Assembly (NCBI GenBank): GCA_002798175.1
Contig: NWQL01000004.1
Location: 398,043 to 462,042 of the forward strand
Length of the DNA: 64,000 bases
Direction of reading: 5' to 3'
DNA from: Lysobacteraceae bacterium NML91-0213
GTDB taxonomy: Bacteria; Pseudomonadota; Gammaproteobacteria; Xanthomonadales; Xanthomonadaceae
Below the pieces are notes generated by a model. That model saw only the letters and a list, made by a program, of their open reading frames with translations, did no database searches and was not told the origin of the DNA. This document shows positions 53,651 to 62,864 of this stretch, in pieces. Each line of letters begins with the position of its first letter. The stretch's first letter is position 1. Position numbers and translations under genes: made by a program.

Positions 53651-54369
53651 CGACGTTTCCTGCGGAAGGTCAGCAGCAGTGCGGTCACCAGCACCGCCAG
53701 TGCAAGGCCGAACCACTGCACCGCGTAACCGAGGTGGCGTTCCGGCGGGAGGGTATTGGCCAGCAGCTCGAGGTCGCGCGGATAGCCGCCCTCGAGCGCC
53801 GGGTCGGCGCGCAGCACGCGTGCGGCCAGGGTGGGCACGCCGAGCACCGCGGCGATTGCCTCCGGGTCCAGCGCCATCACCAGCAGGCTGCCATCGGCCT
53901 GCGGCTGGATCGCCGGCGCCACCAGTCCTGCCGCGGGTGGCGGCGCCAGCAGGCCCTGCACATGCGACCAATCCGGCGCCGGCCCGATGGTCGGGATGGT
54001 GCGGTCCGGCGGCACCGGCAGCCATCCGAGATCGACCAGCAGCGGCCCACGCCCGTGCTCGGGCAGGAATGCGCGATACACGCGCAACCCCGGGCGCCCG
54101 CCACGCTGCTGGTTGTCGAGCAGCACCGCCGGGGCATCGGCGAAGCGCCCGTTGCCCGCGGCCCACTCGTGCGCACGGTTGCGCTGTGCGTCCGCGGCGG
54201 CATCCAGGGCCTGCGGGCCACGCGACGACAGTGCCAGCGCGGCGGAGTCCAGCATCGCCTGCTTGGCGTGCTGCCGTCCCAGCTGCCAGCTGCCCAGCAT
54301 GCAGAACAGCGCGATCAGCACCAGCGCGAACACCCAGCCGATCAGCGGCGTGGCCCCTGACCTGCTCAC
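53647..54369 (-). CDS. SURF1-family cytochrome oxidase assembly protein
   Basis: A 240-residue protein with one helix near each end (PLIGWVFALVLIALFCMLGSWQ; the C-terminal LGYAVQWFGLALAVLVTALLL), flanking a periplasmic domain. LGSWQLGRQHAKQ and GRGPLLVDLGWLP are the standard SURF1 motifs, as is HLGYAVQWFGLA. In relatives it helps insert heme A into subunit I. The GTG at 54369 (VSRSGATPLIGW) gives the best N-terminus; an ATG further upstream overlaps the DUF2909 promoter. Its last 4 bp overlap the SCO-like gene. Confidence 0.9.
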   Translation of the reverse strand: MSRSGATPLIGWVFALVLIALFCMLGSWQLGRQHAKQAMLDSAALALSSRGPQALDAAADAQRNRAHEWAAGNGRFADAPAVLLDNQQRGGRPGLRVYRAFLPEHGRGPLLVDLGWLPVPPDRTIPTIGPAPDWSHVQGLLAPPPAAGLVAPAIQPQADGSLLVMALDPEAIAAVLGVPTLAARVLRADPALEGGYPRDLELLANTLPPERHLGYAVQWFGLALAVLVTALLLTFRRKRR

Positions 54370-54428
54370 CCGCTGCTCCCCGACGGCTGCAATAATCCGC
54401 TCATGCGCAGCCTGCGCCGGAGACCGCA

Positions 54429-54647
54429 ATGAACGACTCGCTTAAGATCCTGCTGATCGCCGCCTTCCTGTTGCTCATCCTGTGGAACCTCGGCACTGGC
54501 CTGTATTACATGCTGGTCGACAAGGGCGAGACCAAGCGCACGGTCAATGCGCTGACCAGGCGCATCGGCCTGTCCGTGGCGCTGATCCTGCTGGTGATGC
54601 TGGCGATCTGGATGGGCTGGATCGAGCCGCACGGCGTCGGCGGGTAG
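54429..54647 (+). CDS. DUF2909-like twin transmembrane protein
   Basis: A 72-residue protein of two hydrophobic helices (LLIAAFLLLILWNLGTGL and IGLSVALILLVMLAIWMGW) joined by a charged loop, DKGETKRTVNALTRR. It is found next to surf1/cytochrome oxidase genes in many proteobacteria, but its role is unknown. It is the only gene on the plus strand within the oxidase cluster, reading away from surf1 with 59 bp between the starts. That gap must contain both promoters. Confidence 0.83.
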   Translation: MNDSLKILLIAAFLLLILWNLGTGLYYMLVDKGETKRTVNALTRRIGLSVALILLVMLAIWMGWIEPHGVGG

Positions 54648-54914
54648 CCGCGCCGGTCAAGGGCCGTCGCGTGCTGCGGTTGCGGCCATCCCTGCGGGTG
54701 GCTATGACTCCGCAGCCGTCGTGGTGGTGGTCGACCTGCCCAGCGTGCGGCACGTCCTGCCTGCCGCCGTCATCCGGCACTTCGCGCCAGCCCGGCGGAC
54801 GGTGTCCAGCATCGATGCATCCAGCGCCCACCGTTCCGGTCGGTCACCCGCCGCCATGGCGCGGCGGCGGGCCGGGGGTCTCCGCACCCCGACACGGGTG
54901 CGATGCCCGCGCCG

Positions 54915-55796
54915 TCAGACCACGTAGACGAACAGGAACAGGATCAGCCACACCACGTCGACGAAGTGCCAGTACCACGCCACCGCCTCGAAGGCGAAGT
55001 GGTTCTCGCGGGTGAAGTGGCCCTTCAGGCAACGGAACCAGATCACGATCAGCATGATCGTGCCCAGCATCACGTGCGCGCCGTGGAAGCCGGTCAGCAT
55101 GAAGAACGTGGAACCGTAGATGCCCGAACCCAGCGTCAGGTTGAGGTCGCGGTAGGCGTGGATGTATTCCTCGACCTGGAAGAACAGGAAGATGCAGCCC
55201 AGCGCGATGGTGGCACCGAGGAACCACAGCAGCTGCAGGCGATGGCCGGCCTTGAGCGCGTGGTGGGCGATGGTGATGGTCACGCCCGAGGCCAGCAGCA
55301 GCAGGGTGTTGAGCAGCGGCAGGCCCCAGGCCGGGATGGTCTGGAAGCCACCGCCGACGTCGCCCGGGCCGGCGCTCGGCCAGGCCGCGCTGAAGCCGCC
55401 CCACAGCACCTCGTTGGTCGCCATGCCCGAGCCTTCACCGCCCAGCCACGGCAGTGCCAGCGTGCGGGCATAGAACAGCGCGCCGAAGAAGGCACCGAAG
55501 AACATGATCTCGGAGAAGATGAACCACACCATCCCCATCCGGAACGACCCGTCGACGCGCCGGTTGTAGTAGCCCGACACCGACTCCAGGATCACGTCGG
55601 CGAACCACTTGAACAGGATCGCGGCCAGGCCGGCGATGCCGACGAAGAAGGTCATCCGGCCCCAGGCCGAATCATTGAACCAGCCGGCCAGGCCGAACAT
55701 GGTCACGAACAGGGCCACCGACGCGAACAGCGGCCACTTGCTTTGATGCGGCACGAAGTAGGTGTCGCTGTCGTGGGTAGCAGGAGCTTGGGCCAT
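54915..55796 (-). CDS. ctaE: Cytochrome c oxidase subunit III
   Basis: Third core subunit of the aa3-type oxidase: a 293-residue, seven-helix protein without cofactors. Motifs are FIFSEIMFFGAFFGALFY (with the conserved Glu), GVTITIAHHALKAGHR, FLGATIALGCIFLF and TGFHGAHVMLG, and the C-terminal WYWHFVDVVWLILFLFVYV. It comes after ctaG in the cluster. The 267-bp gap to the DUF2909 gene, on the far side of the stop codon, shows nothing else. Confidence 0.97.
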   Translation of the reverse strand: MAQAPATHDSDTYFVPHQSKWPLFASVALFVTMFGLAGWFNDSAWGRMTFFVGIAGLAAILFKWFADVILESVSGYYNRRVDGSFRMGMVWFIFSEIMFFGAFFGALFYARTLALPWLGGEGSGMATNEVLWGGFSAAWPSAGPGDVGGGFQTIPAWGLPLLNTLLLLASGVTITIAHHALKAGHRLQLLWFLGATIALGCIFLFFQVEEYIHAYRDLNLTLGSGIYGSTFFMLTGFHGAHVMLGTIMLIVIWFRCLKGHFTRENHFAFEAVAWYWHFVDVVWLILFLFVYVV

Positions 55797-55832
55797 GGCG
55801 ATGTTCCGTCGGATGCTGCGGTCGAATGGGTG

Positions 55833-56420
55833 CTAGCGCGTCGCGCGCGCAGTGGTGAGCGCCCCGGCCCGCGGCGCCTGCGACAGGCGTTCGGTGGCGA
55901 GGTCGTTCTTGTAGAACATGTAGGACAGGGTAACCGTGTTCACGTCGGCCGGCAGTGCGGGGTCGATGATGAAACGCACCGGCATGTCGCGGGTTTCACC
56001 GGCCTGCAGCGTCTGCAGGGTGAAGCAGAAGCATTCGGTCTTCTGGAAGTAGCCCGAGGCACGTGCAGGCGCCACCGATGGCGTGGCGCTGCCGACCACC
56101 GGGAGCGTGCTGTCGTTGTGTGCGTAGTAGGTGGTCTCGTAGACCTCGCCCACGCGCACCCGCTTGGTGGTTTCGTTGGGACGGAACGACCACGGCAGCT
56201 TGGAATTGACGCTGCCGTCGAACTCCACCGTCACCCAGCGCTCGGCGACCGGGGTGGCGGGGACCGCCGCGGATTCGCTGACCGCGGAACCGTCGAGGCG
56301 TATGCCGAACACCTTTTCGCAGGCGATGCGGTACAGCGGCACCAGCGAGAAGGTGAAGGCGAATGCCGCCACCGCCACGCCGACCAGCTTGACCACATCC
56401 GATTTTCGCGCCCCGCTCAC
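55833..56420 (-). CDS. ctaG: Cytochrome c oxidase assembly protein CtaG/Cox11
   Basis: Copper chaperone that forms the CuB centre in subunit I. The 195-residue protein has one N-terminal anchor helix (LVGVAVAAFAFTFSLVPLYRIACE, containing a conserved Cys) and a beta-sandwich domain. Its copper-binding cysteines lie in TECFCFTLQTL (CFCF), and LPVRFIIDPALP, here MPVRFIIDP, is a family hallmark. It starts with a GTG whose GTGA overlaps the stop of the preceding small protein gene. Confidence 0.95.
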   Translation of the reverse strand: MSGARKSDVVKLVGVAVAAFAFTFSLVPLYRIACEKVFGIRLDGSAVSESAAVPATPVAERWVTVEFDGSVNSKLPWSFRPNETTKRVRVGEVYETTYYAHNDSTLPVVGSATPSVAPARASGYFQKTECFCFTLQTLQAGETRDMPVRFIIDPALPADVNTVTLSYMFYKNDLATERLSQAPRAGALTTARATR

Positions 56421-56560
56421 CGTCCCAGCACTCCCGAAAGTATGAAGACCACGTAGATCGTCACCGCCACCGCGCCGATCACCAGCGCGGTACGCCGCGC
56501 ACGTCGCCGGTTCGCGGCGACGCGGGCGGGGTCCTGGCGGGGATCAGGCCTTTCGTGCAT
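56417..56560 (-). CDS. Small membrane protein of the oxidase cluster, 47 aa
   Basis: A 47-residue protein: an arginine-rich N-terminal half (PRQDPARVAANRRRARRT) followed by a single helix (ALVIGAVAVTIYVVFILSGVL). Proteins of this size between ctaD and ctaG are often annotated as cytochrome oxidase small assembly proteins. It overlaps the 3' end of ctaD by 17 bp and the 5' end of ctaG by 4 bp. The overlaps and conserved location support a real gene despite the size. Confidence 0.75.
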   Translation of the reverse strand: MHERPDPRQDPARVAANRRRARRTALVIGAVAVTIYVVFILSGVLGR

Positions 56561-58226
56561 TGCTGTCGGGCGCGGTGTCGATGTGGGAGCTGGTGTCGTC
56601 GTAGTCCAGGTGTTCCACATCGCCATGCGCCAGGTCGCCCGGACGGATCACCGGCGGCGTGGTGAAGGTGTGGTGCGGGGCCGGCGACGGCACCGTCCAC
56701 TCCAGGCCGCGCGCGCCTTCCCACGGACGCGCCGGGGCTGGTGCGCCCTTCTTCAGCGAATGGAACAGGATGGCGAACATCAGGAACGGGGTGACGAACA
56801 TGCCGAACGCACCGATCGAGCTCACCAGGTTCCAGTCGGCGAACACCACGTTGTAGTCCGGGATGCGGCGCGGCATTCCGGCCAGGCCGAGGAAGTGCTG
56901 CGGGAAGAACAGCAGGTTGACGAACACCACCGTCCACCAGAAATGCACCTTGGCCCAGGTCTCGTTGTACATCCGGCCGGACCACTTCGGCCACCAGTAG
57001 TAGACCGCGGCGATGATGCCGAACAGCGCGCCGGTCACCAGCACGTAGTGGAAGTGCGCGACCACGAAATAGGTGTCGTGGTACTGGAAGTCGGCCGGCA
57101 CGATGGCGAGCATCAGCCCGGAGAAGCCGCCGATCGAGAACAGGATGACGAACGCGATCGACCACAGCATCGGGCTTTCGAAGGTCAGCGCGCCGCGCCA
57201 CATCGTCGACACCCAGTTGAACACCTTCACCCCGGTGGGGATGGCGATCAGCATGGTGGCGAACATGAAGTAGATCTCGCCACCCAGCGGCATGCCCACG
57301 GTGAACATGTGGTGGGCCCAGACGATGAAGCTCAGGAACGCGATTGCCGCGGTGGCGTACACCATCGCCTGGTAGCCGAACAGCGGCTTGCGGCTGAAGG
57401 TCGGGATGATCTCCGAGACCACGCCGAACGCCGGCAGGATCATGATGTAGACCTCGGGATGCCCGAAGAACCAGAAGATGTGCTGGTACATCACCGGGTC
57501 GCCGCCGCCGGCGGCGTAGAAGAAGCTGGTGCTGAAGAACTTGTCGGTGAGCAGCATGGTCACCGCGCCCGCCAGCACCGGCATCACCGCGATCAGCAGG
57601 AACGCGGTGATCAGCCAGGTCCAGCAGAAGATCGGCATCTTCAGCAGGTCGATGCCCGGCGCGCGCATGTTGAGCACGGTGGCGATCACGTTGATCGCGC
57701 CCATGATCGAGCTGATGCCCATCATGTGGATGGCGAAGATGGTGAACGCGACGTTGTTGCCGCCCTGCAGCGACAGCGGCGGATACAGCGTCCAGCCGCT
57801 GGCGGGACCGCCATCGGGCAGGAACAGCGTCATCAGCAGCATCGCGAAGGCGAACGGCAGGATCCAGAACGACCAGTTGTTCATGCGCGGCAGCGCCATG
57901 TCCGGCGCGCCGATCTGCAGCGGGATCATCCAGTTGGCCAGGCCGACGAAGGCCGGCATCACGCCGCCGAAGATCATCACCAGCGCGTGCATGGTGGTCA
58001 TCTGGTTGAAGAACATCGGCTCGACCAGCTGCAGGCCGGGCACGGTGAGCTCGGCGCGGATGATCACGCTCATCGCGGCGCCGATGATGAACATCACGAA
58101 CGAGAACAGCAGGTACAGCGTGCCGATGTCCTTGTGGTTCGTGGAGAAGAACCAGCGCTCGACGAAGCCCTGCTTGTGGCCGTGCTCGTCGGTGGTGTGG
58201 TCGGCGTGGGCGGTATGGGTGGACAT
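56544..58226 (-). CDS. ctaD: Cytochrome c oxidase subunit I (aa3 type)
   Basis: The catalytic subunit of the proton-pumping oxidase; 560 residues with about twelve helices. Metal ligands are visible: heme a His in MTTMHALVMIF; CuB His and cross-linked Tyr in FGHPEVYI and WAHHMFTVG; heme a3/a His in FVVAHFHYVLV. The GHPEVYI glutamate marks the A1 family D channel; GAPDMALPRMNNWSF and the IPTGVKVFNW lysine (K channel) are also present. Start at 58226 (MSTHTAHADHTTDEHG), with histidine-rich first residues. Likely electron donor: a c-type cytochrome such as the c4 protein at 18.2 kb. Confidence 0.98.
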   Translation of the reverse strand: MSTHTAHADHTTDEHGHKQGFVERWFFSTNHKDIGTLYLLFSFVMFIIGAAMSVIIRAELTVPGLQLVEPMFFNQMTTMHALVMIFGGVMPAFVGLANWMIPLQIGAPDMALPRMNNWSFWILPFAFAMLLMTLFLPDGGPASGWTLYPPLSLQGGNNVAFTIFAIHMMGISSIMGAINVIATVLNMRAPGIDLLKMPIFCWTWLITAFLLIAVMPVLAGAVTMLLTDKFFSTSFFYAAGGGDPVMYQHIFWFFGHPEVYIMILPAFGVVSEIIPTFSRKPLFGYQAMVYATAAIAFLSFIVWAHHMFTVGMPLGGEIYFMFATMLIAIPTGVKVFNWVSTMWRGALTFESPMLWSIAFVILFSIGGFSGLMLAIVPADFQYHDTYFVVAHFHYVLVTGALFGIIAAVYYWWPKWSGRMYNETWAKVHFWWTVVFVNLLFFPQHFLGLAGMPRRIPDYNVVFADWNLVSSIGAFGMFVTPFLMFAILFHSLKKGAPAPARPWEGARGLEWTVPSPAPHHTFTTPPVIRPGDLAHGDVEHLDYDDTSSHIDTAPDSNARKA

Positions 58227-58256
58227 GGCGTGGCCTGGAAGTCTGGGAGGGGTCGA

Positions 58257-59210
58257 TCAGCCGGCGACAGGCGCGGCGATCGTCTCGGCAGGGATGCGCG
58301 CGGTGGCGTCCGCGGCGGGCGCGGCCGGCTCCGCTTCCGGCTGCGCGGGGCTGGCCGGGGCTGCTGCCGGCTGCGGCGCGTTGGCGGTCTTCTCGGCGGC
58401 CAGCCAGGTGTCGAACTCCGCGCGCGGCACCGCACGCACCACGATCGGCATGAACGCGTGGTCCTTGCCGCACAGTTCGGCGCACTGGCCGCGATAGACG
58501 CCGGGCTCGAGGATCTCGGTCCAGGCCTCGTTGATGATCCCGGGGATCGCATCCTGCTTCCAGCCCAGCGCCGGCACCCACCAGGAATGGATGACGTCGT
58601 CGGCGGTGATCACGAAGCGCACCTTGGTGTCGACCGGCAGCACCAGCTCGTTGTCGACCTCGAGCAGGTAGTTGCCGTGCGCCTCGAGCTGCTCGCGCGT
58701 GGCCGAGGGATCCTGGCGCAGGCGATCGCTCTCGCGGTCCATGCGGCTGACGACGGTGACGTCCTCGCCCATGTACTCGTAGGTCCACATCCACTGGTAG
58801 CCGGTGACCTTGACGGTCATCTCGGAATCGCGGGTGTCGTACATCGCGATCAGCTTCTGGGTGGCGGGGATCGCCATGATCACCAGCAGGATCACCGGGA
58901 TCACCGTCCAGATGACCTCGGCCACCGTGTTGTGGCTGAACTGCGCAGCCACCGCGCCGCGCGACTTGCGATGGAAGAACATCGCCCAGCCCATGGCGGC
59001 GAACACGATCGCGCCGATCACCACGCACACCCACAGTGCGAACATGTGCGCGTCGTAGGCGTGCTGGGCGGTGGTGGTGACGCCGCGGCCCATGTTGAGC
59101 TGCCACCGGTGCGGATCTGCGGACTGCGCGACCGCCGTGACCGGCGCGGACATGGCGAGCGCAACGAGCGCGCAGCGCATGCCCCAGGGGTTGGAACGAC
59201 CGGCTTGCAT
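58257..59210 (-). CDS. ctaC: Cytochrome c oxidase subunit II
   Basis: Accepts electrons from cytochrome c through CuA. A signal sequence (about 1-26) precedes two helices (around 50-70 and 88-108) and a cupredoxin domain. CuA ligands appear in DVIHSWWVPALG (first His) and CAELCGKDHAFM (Cys, Cys, His, Met); WMWTYEYMG is the aromatic electron-entry patch. The ~60-residue tail is Ala/Pro-rich with no haem c motif. Chosen start 59210 (MQAGRSNPWGMRC); an ATG 54 nt upstream is also in frame. It leads the oxidase operon. Confidence 0.96.
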   Translation of the reverse strand: MQAGRSNPWGMRCALVALAMSAPVTAVAQSADPHRWQLNMGRGVTTTAQHAYDAHMFALWVCVVIGAIVFAAMGWAMFFHRKSRGAVAAQFSHNTVAEVIWTVIPVILLVIMAIPATQKLIAMYDTRDSEMTVKVTGYQWMWTYEYMGEDVTVVSRMDRESDRLRQDPSATREQLEAHGNYLLEVDNELVLPVDTKVRFVITADDVIHSWWVPALGWKQDAIPGIINEAWTEILEPGVYRGQCAELCGKDHAFMPIVVRAVPRAEFDTWLAAEKTANAPQPAAAPASPAQPEAEPAAPAADATARIPAETIAAPVAG

Positions 59211-59327
59211 CACGATGGGACCCCGAATGCCTGATGGCGGATGGCTGGCAGCGGACGCGACCATCTACTGTTCCCGGCGAGCCGGAGACGTGCGCAGAAG
59301 CGGCGGCGTACTGCGGATAATCGCTGC

Positions 59328-59357
59328 ATGGTAGCGGCGCGCGCTTGCGAGGGGCAA
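59328..59357 (-). promoter_or_regulatory. Possible promoter of the oxidase operon
   Basis: On the minus strand TTGCCC (59357-59352) and TACCAT (59333-59328) are 18 nt apart, each a 4/6 match. It lies about 120 bp before the ctaC start. The rest of the 357-bp gap 59211-59567 shows only a TAGAAT hexamer at 59538-59543, a probable putA -10. Confidence 0.35.
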
Positions 59358-59567
59358 GCAGCGGAGCGCCATGACGCGGATACCTGGCAAAACCGCGGCG
59401 TGACGCGGCCTGCGCGCCGCAACACGCATCGGTGGGATGACCCGGCGCGGCGCGCGTCGACGCGCACAAGCTGAATCCCGTCCCCGGCCGTCGCGCCCGC
59501 GCCACCGCATGACCTGTCCGCCATCGGAACCACCACCTAGAATGGCGGGTTTCCCTGTCCTGCGCGG

Positions 59568-62500
59568 TTGGCCGTGTCCCAGATCGTCTCCCCCGAGCTT
59601 CCTCCGCTGCCCGCGGGACCGCGCGCGGCCATCACCGCGGCGTGGATCCGCGACGAGGCGTCGCACGTCCACGTGCTGCTCGACCGGGCGCGCCTGCCCG
59701 ATGCCGATGCCGCCGCCATCCAGGCGACCGCCGCCGACCTGGTGCGCCGGGTGCGCGAGCGCGCGCGCCACCAGGGTGCGATCGAAGCCTTCATGCAGCA
59801 GTACGACCTGGGCAGCGAGGAGGGCGTGCTGCTGATGTGCGTGGCCGAGGCGCTGCTGCGCATTCCCGACGAGGACACCGCCGACCGCCTGATCCGCGAC
59901 AAGCTCGGCGAGGCCGACTGGAAGAAGCACATGGGCCAGTCGGATTCGCTGCTGGTCAACGCATCGACATGGGGGCTGATGCTGACCGGGCGGCTGGTCG
60001 ACCTGGCCGACGACACCCGCCGCGATGCCCACGGCGCATTCAAGCGCCTGATCGGACGGGTGGGCGAGCCGGTGATCCGCCTGGCCACCCGCCAGGCGAT
60101 GAAGATCATGGGCCACCAGTTCGTGATGGGCCGGACCATCGACGAGGCCCTGGCGCGCAGCCGCAAAGGCGCCAACGCCAACTATCGTTATTCCTTCGAC
60201 ATGCTCGGCGAGGCCGCGCTCACCGACGCCGATGCCGCGCGCTACCTGGAGGCCTACCGCCTGGCCATCGACGCGATCGGCCAGCATCGCGACCGCCCGC
60301 GCGGCGACGGCCCGGAGGCGGTGTTCGCGGCGCCGTCGATCTCTGTGAAGCTGTCGGCGCTGCATCCGCGCTACGAGCACGCCAACCGCGCCAACGTGCT
60401 GGCCGAACTGGTGCCCGCGCTGCTGTCGCTGGCGCAGCAGGCCAGGGGCCACGGCATCGGCCTGACCATCGACGCCGAGGAGGCCGACCGCCTGGAGCTG
60501 TCGCTCGACGTGATCGAACGCGCGTGGCGCGATCCGTCGCTGGCCGGGTGGGAGGGCTTCGGCATCGTCGTGCAGGCCTACCAGAAGCGCGCACCGTTCG
60601 TGCTCGACTGGATCATCGACCTTGCCCGCCAGGGTGGCCGCCGCATCCCGGTGCGGCTGGTCAAGGGCGCCTACTGGGACAGCGAGATCAAGCGCGCCCA
60701 GGTCGACGGTCATCCCGACTACCCGGTGTTCACCCGCAAGCCGAACACCGATGTCAGCTATCTCGCCAACGCGCGCCGGCTGCTGGAAGCCGCGGACCTC
60801 GTATACCCGATGTTCGCCACCCACAACGCGCACACCATCGCCGCGGTGCACCGCATGGCCGGGCGGTACCTGCCGGCGTCGGCGCGTGCGAAGACCACGC
60901 CCTACGAATTCCAGAAGCTGCACGGCATGGGCGACGACCTGTATGCCGAGGTGATTCCGGCCGACCGCCTCGGCGTGCCCTGCCGTGTGTACGCGCCGGT
61001 GGGCAGCCACGAGGACCTTCTGCCCTACCTGGTGCGGCGCCTGCTCGAGAACGGCGCCAACTCCAGCTTCGTCAACCGCATCAGCGACGAGACCGTGCCG
61101 GTCGAGGCGCTGGTCGAGGATCCGGTCAAGACCGTCGCCGGCTACGCCAGCATTCCCCACCCCCGCATTCCGCTGCCGGTCGACCTCTACCGCAGTCAGG
61201 GCCACGACAGGAGCAATTCGATGGGCGTCAACCTCGCCAACGACGACCAGCTGCGCCAGCTCGCCGAGCACGTCAATGCGCACGGCATGGGCTGGCGGGC
61301 GGCGCCGCTGGTACCGGGCGCGCAGCCGGGCGGCATGCAGATCGCGGTGACCAACCCCGCCGACCGCCGCCAGACCGTCGGCCACTGGCTGCCGGCCGAC
61401 GAGGCCACGGTGGAACGTGCGCTGGCCAACGCGGTCACCGCGCAGCCGCGCTGGGATGCCACCCCCGCAGCCTCGCGCGCGGCGATCCTGGAACATGCCG
61501 CCGACCTGCTGGAAGCGCGCATGCCGCAGTTCATCGCGCTGTGCACGCGCGAAGCCGGCAAGAGCATTCCCGATGGCGTGGCCGAAGTGCGCGAGGCGGT
61601 CGATTTCCTGCGCTACTACGCCGGCCAGGCCCGGACGCTGTTCCAGCCCGAGGCGATGCCCGGCCCCACCGGCGAGAGCAACACCCTGCAGCTGGCCGGT
61701 CGTGGCGTCTTCGTGTGCATCAGCCCGTGGAACTTCCCGCTGGCGATCTTTGCAGGCCAGGTGGCCGCGGCGCTGGCCGCCGGCAACAGCGTGATCGCCA
61801 AGCCGGCCGAGCAGACCACGCTGACCGGCTATTACGCGGTCGAGCTGCTGCACGAGGCCGGCGTGCCTGCCGACGTGCTGCAGTTCCTGCCCGGCGACGG
61901 TGCCACCGTGGGCAGTGCACTGACCCGTGACGACCGCGTGGCCGGGGTTGCGTTCACCGGCTCGACCTTCACCGCGCGCGCGATCAACCGCGCCCTGGCC
62001 GCGCGCGATGCCGCGATCGCGGTGCTGATCGCCGAGACCGGCGGCCAGAACGCGCTGATCGCCGACTCCTCGTCGCTGCCCGAGCAGCTGGTCAAGGATG
62101 TGCTGGGCTCGGCGTTCACCTCGGCCGGCCAGCGCTGCTCGGCGGCACGCGTGCTGTTCGTGCAGGACGACATCGCCGACAAGGTGATCGGCATGCTGGC
62201 GGGCGCGATGGCGCGCCTGCGCGTGGGGGACCCGGCGCTGCTGTCGACCGACGTCGGCCCGGTGATCGATGACGAGGCGGTGCGCATGCTCGAGCAGCAT
62301 GCCGAGCGCATGGGCACGGAGGCCCGGCTGATCGCAACCGCGCCGGCCACCCCCGCCATGGAGCACGGCACGTTCTTCCTGCCGCACGCGTGGGAACTGA
62401 AGTCGCTGTCGCAGCTCGACCACGAGAAGTTCGGCCCGGCGCTGCACGTGATCCGCTGGAAGGCGAGCGAGCTCGACCGGGTGATCGACCACATCAACTC

Positions 62501-62774
62501 CACCGGCTACGGGCTGACGCTGGGCATCCACTCGCGCATCGACGGGACGATCGAAAAGATCGCCTCGCGGGTGCGGGTCGGCAATGTCTACGTCAACCGC
62601 AACCAGATCGGCGCCGTGGTCGGCGTGCAGCCGTTCGGCGGCCAGGGTCTGTCGGGCACCGGCCCGAAGGCCGGCGGCCCGCACTACCTGCCGCGCTTCG
62701 CCACCGAGAAGGCGGTGACGATCAACACCACCGCAGCCGGCGGCAATGCCTCGTTGCTGACGCTGGAGGACTGA
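59568..62774 (+). CDS. putA: Bifunctional proline dehydrogenase / L-glutamate gamma-semialdehyde dehydrogenase
   Basis: Oxidises proline to glutamate in two steps with FAD and NAD; a peripheral membrane enzyme passing electrons to quinone. The 1068-residue product has a proline dehydrogenase barrel (about 150-430; RLVKGAYWDSEIKRAQ and the FATHNAHTIA region) and an aldehyde dehydrogenase domain (from about 530), with ISPWNFPLAIF, catalytic Glu in AETGGQNAL and catalytic Cys in SAGQRCSAARV. No ribbon-helix-helix DNA-binding domain precedes it, so this PutA is not its own repressor. Start is a TTG at 59568 or GTG at 59574, 25-30 nt after a TAGAAT -10. Confidence 0.96.
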   Translation: MAVSQIVSPELPPLPAGPRAAITAAWIRDEASHVHVLLDRARLPDADAAAIQATAADLVRRVRERARHQGAIEAFMQQYDLGSEEGVLLMCVAEALLRIPDEDTADRLIRDKLGEADWKKHMGQSDSLLVNASTWGLMLTGRLVDLADDTRRDAHGAFKRLIGRVGEPVIRLATRQAMKIMGHQFVMGRTIDEALARSRKGANANYRYSFDMLGEAALTDADAARYLEAYRLAIDAIGQHRDRPRGDGPEAVFAAPSISVKLSALHPRYEHANRANVLAELVPALLSLAQQARGHGIGLTIDAEEADRLELSLDVIERAWRDPSLAGWEGFGIVVQAYQKRAPFVLDWIIDLARQGGRRIPVRLVKGAYWDSEIKRAQVDGHPDYPVFTRKPNTDVSYLANARRLLEAADLVYPMFATHNAHTIAAVHRMAGRYLPASARAKTTPYEFQKLHGMGDDLYAEVIPADRLGVPCRVYAPVGSHEDLLPYLVRRLLENGANSSFVNRISDETVPVEALVEDPVKTVAGYASIPHPRIPLPVDLYRSQGHDRSNSMGVNLANDDQLRQLAEHVNAHGMGWRAAPLVPGAQPGGMQIAVTNPADRRQTVGHWLPADEATVERALANAVTAQPRWDATPAASRAAILEHAADLLEARMPQFIALCTREAGKSIPDGVAEVREAVDFLRYYAGQARTLFQPEAMPGPTGESNTLQLAGRGVFVCISPWNFPLAIFAGQVAAALAAGNSVIAKPAEQTTLTGYYAVELLHEAGVPADVLQFLPGDGATVGSALTRDDRVAGVAFTGSTFTARAINRALAARDAAIAVLIAETGGQNALIADSSSLPEQLVKDVLGSAFTSAGQRCSAARVLFVQDDIADKVIGMLAGAMARLRVGDPALLSTDVGPVIDDEAVRMLEQHAERMGTEARLIATAPATPAMEHGTFFLPHAWELKSLSQLDHEKFGPALHVIRWKASELDRVIDHINSTGYGLTLGIHSRIDGTIEKIASRVRVGNVYVNRNQIGAVVGVQPFGGQGLSGTGPKAGGPHYLPRFATEKAVTINTTAAGGNASLLTLED

Positions 62775-62797
62775 TCCTCCCGCCCCGGCCGACGTCC

Positions 62798-62819
62798 ACG
62801 CCACGGCCCGCCGTGGCGT
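62798..62819 (+). terminator. Hairpin terminator after putA
   Basis: ACGCCACGG-CCCG-CCGTGGCGT, a 9-bp perfect stem with a 4-nt loop, is followed by CGTCGTTTC. It sits 24 nt beyond the putA stop and before the transporter gene. The T tract is short, so termination may be partial. Confidence 0.55.
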
Positions 62820-62864
62820 CGTCGTTTCAGGCCCTTCCCTTTCCTTCCAACGGCACCGTCCATC

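Noticed and set aside
54648..54914. A gene in the gap between DUF2909 and ctaE
   Set aside because: Open frames here read as Arg/Pro/Ser-rich noise on both strands with no start signal.
59265..62804. Open frame of about 1180 codons on the minus strand opposite putA
   Set aside because: Antisense to putA, whose both catalytic domains are intact; the translation is rich in Arg, Gln and His with no motif.
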